From: an uncultured Lachnospiraceae bacterium
Lineage (GTDB): Bacteria > Bacillota > Clostridia > Lachnospirales > Lachnospiraceae
DNA length: 13,481 bases
NCBI GenBank assembly: GCA_902489925.1
Contig: CABUBX010000043.1
Span: forward strand, 1 to 13,481
Direction of reading: 5' to 3'
Positions within the stretch are counted from its first letter, which is position 1. Each line of letters opens with the position of its first letter. The position numbers and the translations under genes were made by a program. This document shows positions 6,851 to 13,481 of the stretch, piece by piece. The notes beneath the pieces are model-generated. The model was not told the DNA's origin and made no database searches. It saw only the letters and a list, made by a program, of their open reading frames with translations.

Positions 6851-8404
6851 ATGGAAAGCAAATTACATCTGAATCAGGCCCTCATCGACCAAGCTCGTGC
6901 CAGTGCGGCACGGGCTGCGGACGATGTTCAGGGTTTTATTGACCAACATACAACAGTGGCTGTGGAAAGAGCAGTCTGCCGTCTCTTTGGTATCGACGGT
7001 GTTAATGAAGTTGAAGTACCATTGCCAAACGTTGTTGTTGACCATTTAATGGAAAAGAAAGTACTTTCAGGCGGTGTTGCCTTCTACTTAGGTAATGCAG
7101 TTGCCGAGACAGGACTTTCTGTTCAGGAAATCGCTGAAAAGATTAGCAGCGGTGAAATCGATTTGACAAAAGTTCCGGTACATTCCGCAGATGAGATTCG
7201 CGCGGCAATTATGCCTGTGGCAGAAAAAGCTTGTGAGCGCATCCGCAAAAATGTAGCCGACAGAAATGGCTTTTTTGAGGAGTATGGTGACAAAGAAGGC
7301 CCATTACTTTACTTAATCGTTGCCACAGGTAATATTTATGAGGATATTACACAGGCCAAGGCAGCGGCTAAGCAAGGTGCTGACGTTATCGCTGTTATCC
7401 GTACAACAGGCCAGTCACTTCTTGACTATGTACCATACGGCGCCACAACAGAAGGCTTCGGCGGTACATACGCAACACAGGAAAACTTCAAATTAATGCG
7501 TGCGGCACTTGATGAAGTTGGCCGTGAACAGAAACGTTATATCCGTCTGTGTAACTATTGTTCAGGCTTATGTATGCCTGAAATCGCAGCAATGGGTGCA
7601 CTTGAAAGACTTGATGTCATGTTAAATGATGCTTTATACGGCATTCTTTTCCGTGATATCAATATGCAGCGTACATTAGTTGACCAGTATTTCTCACGTA
7701 TCATCAACGCATATGCAGGCGTTATCATTAATACAGGTGAAGATAACTACCTGACAACAGATGATGCTGTGGAAGCTGCACATACTGTACTTGCTTCTCA
7801 GTTCCTGAATGAACAGTTTGCCTTAAAGGCAGGTCTTCCTGAAGAACAGCAGGGCTTAGGTCATGCTTTCGAGATGGACCCTGACGTAGAGAATGCTTTC
7901 CTTCTTGAGCTTTCACAGGCTCAGATGGCAAGAGAAATCTTCCCTAAGGCACCGCTCAAATATATGCCTCCGACAAAATTCATGACAGGAAATATTTTCC
8001 GCGGTCATGTACAGGATGCTCTCTTTAACATGGTTACAATTCTTACAAACCAGAGAATCCATCTTCTCGGTATGTTGACAGAGGCTATTCATACACCGTT
8101 TATGTCTGACCGTGCATTATCTATTGAAAATGCGCAGTACATCTTCAGAACAATGAAGGATTTAGGCGGCGAAATCGAATTTAAGAAAGGCGGCATTATC
8201 GAAACAAGAGCAAACGAAGTTCTTCAGAAGGCAGCAGATTTGCTGAAAGAAATCGAAGAAATCGGTGTGTTTGCAACACTTGAAAAAGGTATCTTTGCTG
8301 ATATCAAACGTCCAAAAGACGGTGGTAAAGGTCTTGCCGGTGTTGTAGAGAAAGATAATGTTTACTTTAACCCGTTTGTTGAAATAATGAAAGGGGGAAA
8401 TTAA
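6851..8404 (+). CDS. kamD: Lysine 5,6-aminomutase alpha subunit
   Basis: This 517-residue protein is the large, TIM-barrel subunit of the adenosylcobalamin- and PLP-dependent lysine 5,6-aminomutase, which moves the terminal amino group of beta-lysine to give 3,5-diaminohexanoate. Residues I recall as PLP contacts in the Acetoanaerobium sticklandii enzyme fall at the same numbers here: Arg184 and Ser189 (in IRTTGQS), Ser238 (in NYCSGL) and Tyr263 (in ALYGI). This implies an ungapped alignment over the N-terminal half. AGGAGGGG (6837-6844) is six bases before the ATG. The stop codon is two bases from the kamE start, so the two subunits are translationally coupled. The radical mechanism is prone to self-inactivation, which explains the upstream kamBC pair. 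Confidence 0.95.
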   Translation: MESKLHLNQALIDQARASAARAADDVQGFIDQHTTVAVERAVCRLFGIDGVNEVEVPLPNVVVDHLMEKKVLSGGVAFYLGNAVAETGLSVQEIAEKISSGEIDLTKVPVHSADEIRAAIMPVAEKACERIRKNVADRNGFFEEYGDKEGPLLYLIVATGNIYEDITQAKAAAKQGADVIAVIRTTGQSLLDYVPYGATTEGFGGTYATQENFKLMRAALDEVGREQKRYIRLCNYCSGLCMPEIAAMGALERLDVMLNDALYGILFRDINMQRTLVDQYFSRIINAYAGVIINTGEDNYLTTDDAVEAAHTVLASQFLNEQFALKAGLPEEQQGLGHAFEMDPDVENAFLLELSQAQMAREIFPKAPLKYMPPTKFMTGNIFRGHVQDALFNMVTILTNQRIHLLGMLTEAIHTPFMSDRALSIENAQYIFRTMKDLGGEIEFKKGGIIETRANEVLQKAADLLKEIEEIGVFATLEKGIFADIKRPKDGGKGLAGVVEKDNVYFNPFVEIMKGGN

Positions 8405-8406
8405 GC

Positions 8407-9195
8407 ATGAGTTCAGGACTTTATAACATGCACAAAACGGACTTTGATACCACATTGGATTTAACAAAACTTCGTCCATACGGCGATACAATGAATGATG
8501 GCAAAGTTCAGATGGGATTTACTTTACCGGTAAAAAATGATGAGCGTGGCGAGGAAGCTGCACGTCAGTTAGCAAAGAAGATGGGCTTTGAAGATGTGAA
8601 CATCGCGTATAAAGGCTCTCTCGATGCTGAATTTACATACTATGTTGTTTACGGAAGCACAATCTATTCCATTGACTATACAGATATCCATGTTCAGACT
8701 GTTGAAGAAGAGACAATGGGCATGGAGGAAGTAAACGACTACATCCGTGAAAATATCGGACGTAAAGTTGTTATTGTTGGTGCTTCAACAGGTACAGATG
8801 CTCATACAGTAGGTATTGACGCAATTATGAACCGTAAAGGTTTTGCAGGTCACTACGGACTTGAGCGTTATGAGATGATTGAAGCTTATAACTTAGGAAG
8901 TCAGGTTCCTAATGAGGAATTTATCCAGAAAGCGCTTGAGTTAAAGGCAGATGTTCTCCTTGTATCTCAGACTGTTACACAGAAGGATGTTCATATTCAG
9001 AACCTTACAGAATTAATCGAGCTGCTTGAAGCAGAAGGATTAAGAAGCAAGTTTGTTGTTTGTTGCGGCGGTGCCCGTGTAACACATGAGCTTGCAAAGG
9101 AATTAGGCTACGATGCAGGCTTTGGTGCAGGCAAGTATGCTGACGATGTGGCTACATTTGCTGTGACAGAGATGGTTAAGCGCGATATGAAATAA
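8407..9195 (+). CDS. kamE: Lysine 5,6-aminomutase beta subunit
   Basis: This 262-residue protein is the cobalamin-binding subunit of lysine 5,6-aminomutase. The B12 base-off/His-on motif DAHTVG spans residues 131-136, with His133 as the lower cobalt ligand. Lys144 (in MNRKG) is the lysine that forms the internal aldimine with PLP; both numbers equal those of the characterised enzyme. An N-terminal dimerisation domain (about 1-105) precedes the Rossmann-like B12 domain, whose later glycine-rich strand reads VVCCGGARVTHE. Only two bases separate it from kamD, and its ribosome site AAGGGGG (8391-8397) lies in the last codons of kamD. It is the last gene of the operon and is followed by hairpins and a terminator. 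Confidence 0.95.
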   Translation: MSSGLYNMHKTDFDTTLDLTKLRPYGDTMNDGKVQMGFTLPVKNDERGEEAARQLAKKMGFEDVNIAYKGSLDAEFTYYVVYGSTIYSIDYTDIHVQTVEEETMGMEEVNDYIRENIGRKVVIVGASTGTDAHTVGIDAIMNRKGFAGHYGLERYEMIEAYNLGSQVPNEEFIQKALELKADVLLVSQTVTQKDVHIQNLTELIELLEAEGLRSKFVVCCGGARVTHELAKELGYDAGFGAGKYADDVATFAVTEMVKRDMK

Positions 9196-9200
9196 TTACG

Positions 9201-9219
9201 CCTATTTATTTTAAATAGG
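9201..9219 (+). terminator. Small hairpin just after kamE
   Basis: CCTATTTA (9201-9208) pairs perfectly with TAAATAGG (9212-9219) around a three-base loop, six bases after the kamE stop. The AU-rich stem is weak and the tail (AAGCTTTTCTTCCC) is only partly U-rich. It is probably a 3'-end protection or pausing element ahead of the stronger terminator. Confidence 0.4.
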
Positions 9220-9258
9220 AAGCTTTTCTTCCCTTATTATTAAATAAAGCAGTCCAAA

Positions 9259-9306
9259 GGAAAAGGGCAGTTCGAATCATGGGGTGATTCGGGCGGCCCT
9301 TTTTCC
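9259..9306 (+). terminator. Operon terminator after kamE
   Basis: GGAAAAGGGC (9259-9268) pairs with GCCCTTTTTCC (9296-9306, one bulged T), and an inner stem CGAATCA (9273-9279) pairs with TGATTCG (9285-9291). The U-run is part of the descending stem, as in many bifunctional terminators. The A-run on the other side means it could also stop transcription coming from the right. Confidence 0.75.
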
Positions 9307-9357
9307 GATGTTAAGAGTTGTATAGGATAAAAAACATTAAAAAAGCCAAAGTTTATA

Positions 9358-9386
9358 TGGAAAAAATTATAATTCAATGGTACAAT
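9358..9386 (+). promoter_or_regulatory. Probable fprA promoter
   Basis: TGGAAA (9358-9363) and TACAAT (9381-9386) are 17 bases apart and lie about 100 bases before the fprA start, after the kamE terminator. The expected leader contains a small hairpin (CTTGCCGA at 9427-9434 with TCGG and CAAG at 9441-9449, one bulged T). Confidence 0.45.
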
Positions 9387-9486
9387 AATATCGCTAATAT
9401 TGCTAAAAAAATAACATATACATAGGCTTGCCGATTGTGTTCGGTCAAGTGCAGATACATATTCAAAAGAATCAGGAGGAAATAAG

Positions 9487-10650
9487 ATGCAGGATATTAA
9501 AATTTCAGACACAGTTGTTTATGTTGGTGCCAATGACAGAGATATTGATTTATTCGAAAGTCAGTATGTTGTTCCGAATGGTGTTTCTTATAACTCATAT
9601 GTCATTTTGGATGACAAGATTACAATTATGGATACAGTGGATGAGAGAAAAACAGATGAGTGGCTTGCAAATCTTGACGAAGTGATTGGGGATAAAGAGG
9701 TTTCTTATCTTGTTGTGTCTCACATGGAGCCTGACCATGCAGCAAATATTCAGAAGCTGGTAGAAAAATACCCGACAATACAGATTATCGGTAATGTGAA
9801 GACTTTCAATATGATGAAGCAGTTCTTTGATTTTGATGTTGACAGCAGAAAAGTTGTTGTTAAAGAAGGCGATACGATTGAGCTTGGAAGTCACAAATTA
9901 AGCTTTTATATGGCGCCGATGGTACATTGGCCGGAGGTTATGGTAACTTATGAGTCAACAGACAAGATTTTATTCTCTGCCGATGGTTTCGGAAAGTTTG
10001 GTGCATTGGATGCAGACGAAGACTGGTCATGTGAGGCGAGAAGATATTATTTTAATATTGTAGGTAAGTACGGCGCACAGGTTCAGGCACTTCTCAAAAA
10101 AGCAGCAACCCTTGATATTCAGACAATTTGCCCGCTTCACGGTCCGATACTCAATGAAAATCTTGGATATTATATCGAAAAATATCAGGTTTGGAGTAGC
10201 TACGAGGCTGAGGATGACGGCGTTTTAGTTGCTTACGCTTCAATCCATGGCAACACAGCAAAGGCAGCAAAGAAAATGAAAGAAATTTTGGAAGCAAAGG
10301 GTGCAAAGAAGGTTGCCATTACGGACCTTTCAAGAGATGACATGTCAGAGGCTGTTGAGGATGCATTCAGATACAGCAAGCTTATTGTTGCTGCATCTAC
10401 CTACGACGCAGGTGTATTCCCTTGCATGGAGGAGTTTTTACTTCATTTGAAGGCTAAAAATTATCAGAAGCGTACAGTGGGCGTTATTGAGAATGGTACA
10501 TGGGCACCGGCTGCCGCAAAGTGCATGAAAGCCATTTTAGAGACTATGAAAAATGTAACAATCTGTGAAAATACAGTTTCTATTAAATCTGTGATGAAAG
10601 AAGATACTGTAGAAGCTATGAACGTACTTGCAGAGGAGATTTTAGCATAA
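9487..10650 (+). CDS. fprA: A-type flavodiiron protein (oxygen/NO reductase)
   Basis: This 387-residue cytoplasmic protein has the two-domain core of flavodiiron proteins. The N-terminal metallo-beta-lactamase-like domain (about 1-240) carries all expected di-iron ligands: His79, Glu81, Asp83 and His84 in HMEPDH, then His147 (VHW), Asp166 (SADGFG) and His218 (CPLHGP). The C-terminal flavodoxin domain begins at about 245 with the FMN phosphate loop ASIHGNTAKA. The length is usual for the minimal class A type with no fused rubredoxin. In strict anaerobes these enzymes reduce oxygen to water or nitric oxide to nitrous oxide. AGGAGGA (9474-9480) lies six bases before the ATG. It is separated from kamE by a terminator and its own promoter, so it is not part of the lysine operon, although removing oxygen would protect KamA. 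Confidence 0.93.
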   Translation: MQDIKISDTVVYVGANDRDIDLFESQYVVPNGVSYNSYVILDDKITIMDTVDERKTDEWLANLDEVIGDKEVSYLVVSHMEPDHAANIQKLVEKYPTIQIIGNVKTFNMMKQFFDFDVDSRKVVVKEGDTIELGSHKLSFYMAPMVHWPEVMVTYESTDKILFSADGFGKFGALDADEDWSCEARRYYFNIVGKYGAQVQALLKKAATLDIQTICPLHGPILNENLGYYIEKYQVWSSYEAEDDGVLVAYASIHGNTAKAAKKMKEILEAKGAKKVAITDLSRDDMSEAVEDAFRYSKLIVAASTYDAGVFPCMEEFLLHLKAKNYQKRTVGVIENGTWAPAAAKCMKAILETMKNVTICENTVSIKSVMKEDTVEAMNVLAEEILA

Positions 10651-10696
10651 AACGTTGTCTTTGTGTTTGTATTTGCGCGGCAGAGGCTGTTACGAA

Positions 10697-11010
10697 TTTT
10701 TTGTGACACGCAGCGCATTTTTTGCTCGAGCTGCACGCCTATGGACGGCATTCGCCAAAACTCGCTTCGCTCAGACACTGGCTCGGTGCCGTCACTAGCT
10801 CAGCTCTCCGAAACTTCTGTCTTTGTATATCAGCACGGGTGGCAGCATATCATTTGACAGTGACAATAGCTTGCGCTTTCGTGATGAGAGCTGTGCTAGC
10901 GTTGGCACAAAGCGCTCTGGCGAAGCATTTGCGCGACTGCCAACAATAAGCGCACGGCTCGAATAGAAAGACGCTGCGTGTCACAAAAAATGATATGCTG
11001 CCACCCGTGC
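10697..11010. repeat. Noncoding element with two interleaved long inverted repeats
   Basis: The 390-base gap between fprA and the convergent DUF6062 gene has no supported gene. It holds a perfect 19-base inverted repeat (10697-10715 with 10972-10990) and a perfect 23-base inverted repeat (10833-10855 with 10988-11010). Their order is A, B, A', B', with the last two arms overlapping by three A residues, which is a pseudoknot topology. Further stems nest inside: CGAGC (10727-10731) with GCTCG (10957-10961), GACGGCA (10744-10750) with TGCCGTC (10787-10793), and GTTGGCA (10901-10907) with TGCCAAC (10938-10944). Base composition is visibly richer in G and C than the flanks. It may be a structured RNA, a dispersed nonautonomous repeat, or a bidirectional terminator. 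I do not recognise a named family. Confidence 0.7.
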
Positions 11011-11062
11011 AGGAAATAAAAATAATAAAGTTTCAAATATGCTGTGTCGACAAACCTTAATT

Positions 11063-11827
11063 TTAATTCAGTTTCCGAAATACCGGGTCTGCCGGATAAC
11101 CTCCATGGATTTTTTGAATACCGCGTTGGTTGGCGTCCTTTGAGTTTTTCCAGTCGGCATCTTTATTGCGGTAATCGTATTTATCAACAAACCATGAAAT
11201 ATCAGCGGCAACTCTGTCCATATTTTCTTCCATCAGGCGGAAAAGCTCAGGATAGAGCTGCTTTTTTTGATTTTCGGAAAGCTTTTCTTCAGCCATTTCA
11301 ATGACGTCTTTAAAATGATGAAGACAAAAGCCTTTGGAATTTTTGAATAATTCAAAAAAGTCTTTGTCCTTTGTGGCGAGCTGCAAAAAAGTGTCAATAT
11401 AGCGCGGATATTTTGAATGAAAGTGATTGCAGACATAGCAGGTAGATTCTTTAGTTTCAATCCATTGCCCGATATTTGTCTGAGCTTTGTCATGAATTTC
11501 TGAGGTTTTAAGCCGCTTTAGCATGGATGACTTTTGTGGTGAAAAGCTTTTAAGCTGATTTTTTAATTCTTTTGTCATTTTTTGATAATAGGTGTCAAGC
11601 ATGAGGGCAACACCGAGCTGATTGCCGTAGTCGTACATCATTTTGTGATGGTGGCGGCAAAAACCGAGCTTATCCGTATCCTCGCGAATATCAGCCTCCA
11701 TATAGGCCGGACCTAAAATAAAAGAAATAGCCTCCTGTTCAAGCTGACGTTCAATAAAGCAGAAGGGACATTCGTCATCAGCTTTAAAGGCATCAATGAC
11801 GGGAATTGTGTAAATATTTGTTTTCAT
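11063..11827 (-). CDS. DUF6062 family protein with duplicated Cys/His module
   Basis: This 254-residue soluble protein of unknown function resembles the DUF6062 family found in Clostridia. It has two similar modules: CPFC (Cys20, Cys23) followed by FCRHHH (Cys57, His59-61), and CYVC (Cys130, Cys133) followed by FCLHH (Cys168, His170-171). The spacing from the second cysteine of the pair to the later cysteine is nearly the same (34 and 35 residues), so an internal duplication is likely, and each module could bind a metal ion, probably zinc. The rest is rich in helix-forming, charged residues, with a linker of about 70 residues between the modules. No signal peptide is present. GGAGG (11837-11833) precedes the ATG, which lies at 11827-11825. 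It is convergent to fprA and divergent from the tRNA operon. No function can be assigned. Confidence 0.75.
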   Translation of the reverse strand: MKTNIYTIPVIDAFKADDECPFCFIERQLEQEAISFILGPAYMEADIREDTDKLGFCRHHHKMMYDYGNQLGVALMLDTYYQKMTKELKNQLKSFSPQKSSMLKRLKTSEIHDKAQTNIGQWIETKESTCYVCNHFHSKYPRYIDTFLQLATKDKDFFELFKNSKGFCLHHFKDVIEMAEEKLSENQKKQLYPELFRLMEENMDRVAADISWFVDKYDYRNKDADWKNSKDANQRGIQKIHGGYPADPVFRKLN

Positions 11828-11869
11828 AGCAGCCTCCGATGGGGTATATTTTACATGTATTTATCAAAT

Positions 11870-11875
11870 ATTATA
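11870..11875 (-). promoter_or_regulatory. Possible -10 box for the DUF6062 gene
   Basis: A perfect TATAAT is read on the minus strand about 45 bases before the start codon. No good -35 box lies 16 to 18 bases upstream (TTTAAT is the best at 17), so this is a position-based guess. Confidence 0.35.
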
Positions 11876-11970
11876 CTACAGTTTTTTTGCTGATTAAAGC
11901 GGAAAACACATCGTTTGAAGAAAGAGCGCGTGTTTAATGTGAAATCATCTGTCAAATTTTAAAAAAGTAC

Positions 11971-11999
11971 TTTACAAGTTGGAAAAATTATGATAGAAT
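11971..11999 (+). promoter_or_regulatory. Promoter of the tRNA operon
   Basis: TTTACA (11971-11976) and TAGAAT (11994-11999) are 17 bases apart, each with one mismatch to consensus, and lie about 40 bases before tRNA-Phe. Confidence 0.7.
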
Positions 12000-12037
12000 C
12001 TAATCTGTTGTCACAGCAATGTGGCGATGCGATAGTT

Positions 12038-12110
<73 letters not shown>

Positions 12111-12116
12111 TGCTGT

Positions 12117-12187
12117 GCGGGTGTAGTTCAATGGTAGAACACCAGCCTTCCAAGCTGGATACGTGGGTTCGATTCCCATCACCCGCT
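12117..12187 (+). tRNA. tRNA-Gly (TCC)
   Basis: The 71-base cloverleaf has acceptor arms GCGGGTG and CACCCGC, D-arm GTTC/GAAC, anticodon stem CCAGC/GCTGG around anticodon TCC, and T-loop TTCGATT. The discriminator is T and CCA is not encoded. It lies six bases after tRNA-Phe. Confidence 0.97.
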
Positions 12188-12198
12188 TTAGAAAATAT

Positions 12199-12270
12199 GC
12201 GCGAGTGGCTCAGTGGTGGAGTATCGCCTTGCCAAGGCGAGGGTCGCGGGTTCGAATCCCGTCTCGCGCT
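12199..12270 (+). tRNA. tRNA-Gly (GCC)
   Basis: The 72-base cloverleaf has acceptor arms GCGCGAG and CTCGCGC, anticodon stem CGCCT/GGCGA region around anticodon GCC, and T-arm CGGG/CCCG with TTCGAAT loop. The discriminator is T and CCA is not encoded. A terminator follows within ten bases. The first 52 bases recur identically at the right edge of the window. Confidence 0.97.
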
Positions 12271-12279
12271 TCTTTTTTT

Positions 12280-12314
12280 GCCCGAAAATCCGATCATGGA
12301 TTTTCGGGCTTTTT
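12280..12314 (+). terminator. Terminator of the tRNA operon
   Basis: GCCCGAAAATCC (12280-12291) pairs perfectly with GGATTTTCGGGC (12298-12309) around a six-base loop, followed by TTTTT (12310-12314). A T-run also precedes it, but the A-rich complement needed for efficient action on the minus strand is incomplete. Confidence 0.88.
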
Positions 12315-12413
12315 GATTTATAGGAAAGACCTTGCTGCGTCAAAGGCGATGACTTTATAGAGTAGCCTGTTTAAGCCTTAGAATTTAAAAAAGTATATAT
12401 AATATCAAAAGAA

Positions 12414-13235
12414 ATGAAAAAAAGAACAGTGGGGTAGATGGCCGGCGTGTTGGTGCTTTTATTATGCGCCTGCAGTCAAAAAGAGGAAGACTTAGGGGAT
12501 AGTTATATTTTTGGGCAGGATAGCCAGTATTACTTTAACACTCAGGAATCAGACATAGGTAAGATTTACAGTGCGGTTTATGAAGCGGACTTAACAGGCT
12601 CGACAAGGGAAAATTCACGTTATCGTGTGGACAGATATAATTTGAATGGAAATACTCAAAAGCGGAGACTATTTTTGAAAAGAGCGGTGAATTTGGACAG
12701 ATAAATGGGATGAAGGCTTATGGAAATAAAATTCATATGGCGGTTTCCTCTATGGAAGGTGTTTCTAATTTAATTTATGATATTCAGAGTAAGACCACAG
12801 AAGAATTTCCTGAAGAAATAGCAGGCGATTTAACGTTTTTTAAGAGATGAAAAGGCAATTTTAGCAGATGGGAAAGGGAATCAGATCGATATAGTGAATA
12901 TACCTATTTCTCATATAAGATTTGCGAACGATGATTTGATTGCGAATGATAATCAATATGAGGTCCTTTATGGTTATGCCGAGCCAAATGAGCGGGCAGT
13001 TCAAATTTATGATAAAGACGGAAATTTTATGAAAGAAATAAAACTGGGGAATGAAAGTCTTCCGGCTTTAGGTATGAATAAAGACTATTATTTTTATTTA
13101 AAGACTTCAAAGAATCAGTCAGGGTATGAAATATGGGCAGTAGATTTACATCGTTTGGATGAGGAAAATCTTGAGGGTGAGCCGTTTTTTGCCTATGTGA
13201 ATCCTACAGAAGTATCCGACAGTGAGATACAGTAG
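12414..13235 (+). pseudogene. Broken lipoprotein gene
   Basis: Joined across frames this would encode about 273 residues of a secreted lipoprotein. ATG 12414 gives MKKRTVG, then an in-frame TAG (12435-12437) interrupts the signal peptide, which continues as MAGVLVLLLCAC with a lipobox LCAC. The frame is lost near 12656-12664, where one base seems missing in an A-run, and the protein continues as ETIFEKSGEFGQ from 12665. An apparent extra T in the T-run at 12836-12841 (stop TGA at 12848) returns it to the original frame as LRDEKAILADG, ending at TAG 13233-13235. The later part repeats strand-rich segments such as VQIYDKDGNFMKEIKL and EIWAVDLHRL, suggesting a beta-propeller-like fold. No strong ribosome site precedes ATG 12414. 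Three lesions, two of them in homopolymers, indicate decay; sequencing error is the alternative but the other genes are clean. Confidence 0.75.
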
Positions 13236-13259
13236 ACGGTTTGTCAATGAAAAAAATTG

Positions 13260-13325
13260 TTTTGATAAGATATCGGGGCGGTTTAAAATGTAGTTTTCTA
13301 AAACTGCATTGATATTTTATCAAAA
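13260..13325. repeat. Large nested hairpin after the lipoprotein pseudogene
   Basis: An outer 15-pair stem (13260-13274 with 13311-13325, one G-U) encloses an inner 11-pair stem (13287-13297 with 13300-13310, one G-U) with almost no loop; the 12 bases 13275-13286 are unpaired on one side. There is no U-tract to its right, while on the minus strand a T-run follows four bases beyond the stem. It could be a leftward terminator or a relic of a palindromic mobile repeat. Confidence 0.55.
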
Positions 13326-13352
13326 AATAAAGAAAAAAATCAAAAAAAGTTA

Positions 13353-13381
13353 TTGACATTTTCTTAGATATACGGTATACT
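13353..13381 (+). promoter_or_regulatory. Strong promoter of the second tRNA-Gly
   Basis: A perfect TTGACA (13353-13358) and TATACT (13376-13381) are 17 bases apart. The predicted start is near 13388, about 40 bases before the tRNA gene. Confidence 0.8.
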
Positions 13382-13429
13382 ATCACTTGTCCTTGAGAGA
13401 TAACAAGAACAGAACTTCATAAGTTTTAT

Positions 13430-13481
13430 GCGCGAGTGGCTCAGTGGTGGAGTATCGCCTTGCCAAGGCGAGGGTCGCGGG
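13430..13481 (+). tRNA. tRNA-Gly (GCC), second copy, cut by the window end
   Basis: The first 52 bases are identical to the tRNA-Gly(GCC) at 12199-12250, covering the acceptor 5' strand, D-arm, anticodon arm with GCC and the start of the T-arm. The window ends before the 3' acceptor strand, so it cannot be seen whether the gene is complete. Confidence 0.9.

Noticed and set aside
10663..10949. Two short plus-strand frames in the fprA-DUF6062 gap
   Set aside because: They have no ribosome sites, no recognisable protein character and run across the inverted-repeat arms.
10697..10990. Insertion sequence with terminal inverted repeats
   Set aside because: There is no transposase frame or clear target duplication, and the second repeat pair crosses the supposed right end; kept only as an unnamed element.

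Overview
The window looks like a chromosomal segment of a low-GC, anaerobic Gram-positive bacterium of the class Clostridia, possibly Lachnospiraceae. The signs are strong AGGAGG-type ribosome sites, consensus sigma-A promoters with 17-base spacers, a flavodiiron oxygen-defence gene, a DUF6062 gene and tRNA genes without an encoded CCA. The family-level placement is inference.

The core (270-9195) is a lysine-fermentation locus. A first unit, kamB-kamC (270-2724), encodes the proposed reactivase of the B12-dependent lysine 5,6-aminomutase. A consensus promoter then overlaps the end of kamC and starts a leader of about 360 bases holding a lysine (L-box) riboswitch, followed by kal, kce, kdd, kamA, kamD and kamE. 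Known chemistry of these families: KamA converts L-lysine to beta-lysine, KamDE makes 3,5-diaminohexanoate, Kdd oxidatively deaminates it to 3-keto-5-aminohexanoate, Kce combines that with acetyl-CoA to give 3-aminobutyryl-CoA and acetoacetate, and Kal releases ammonia to give crotonyl-CoA for butyrate formation. No CoA-transferase or lysine permease is present here. A strong hairpin separates kdd from kamA, and a terminator pair follows kamE.

The most interesting signal is the riboswitch expression platform. The 3' strand of aptamer helix P1, a downstream hairpin with a U-rich tail, an antiterminator helix and a final terminator overlap one another in a chain. The consistent reading is that lysine binding turns the operon on, which suits a catabolic operon and is opposite to the usual use of this riboswitch class in lysine biosynthesis.

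Downstream (9487-11827) lie an A-type flavodiiron protein gene and, convergent to it, a DUF6062 gene with a duplicated Cys/His module. Between them is a noncoding stretch of about 390 bases with two long perfect inverted repeats interleaved in pseudoknot order. The right end (11971-13481) has a tRNA-Phe/tRNA-Gly/tRNA-Gly operon, a lipoprotein gene broken by one stop and two frameshifts, a large hairpin, and a second, identical tRNA-Gly(GCC) copy cut by the window edge behind its own strong promoter.
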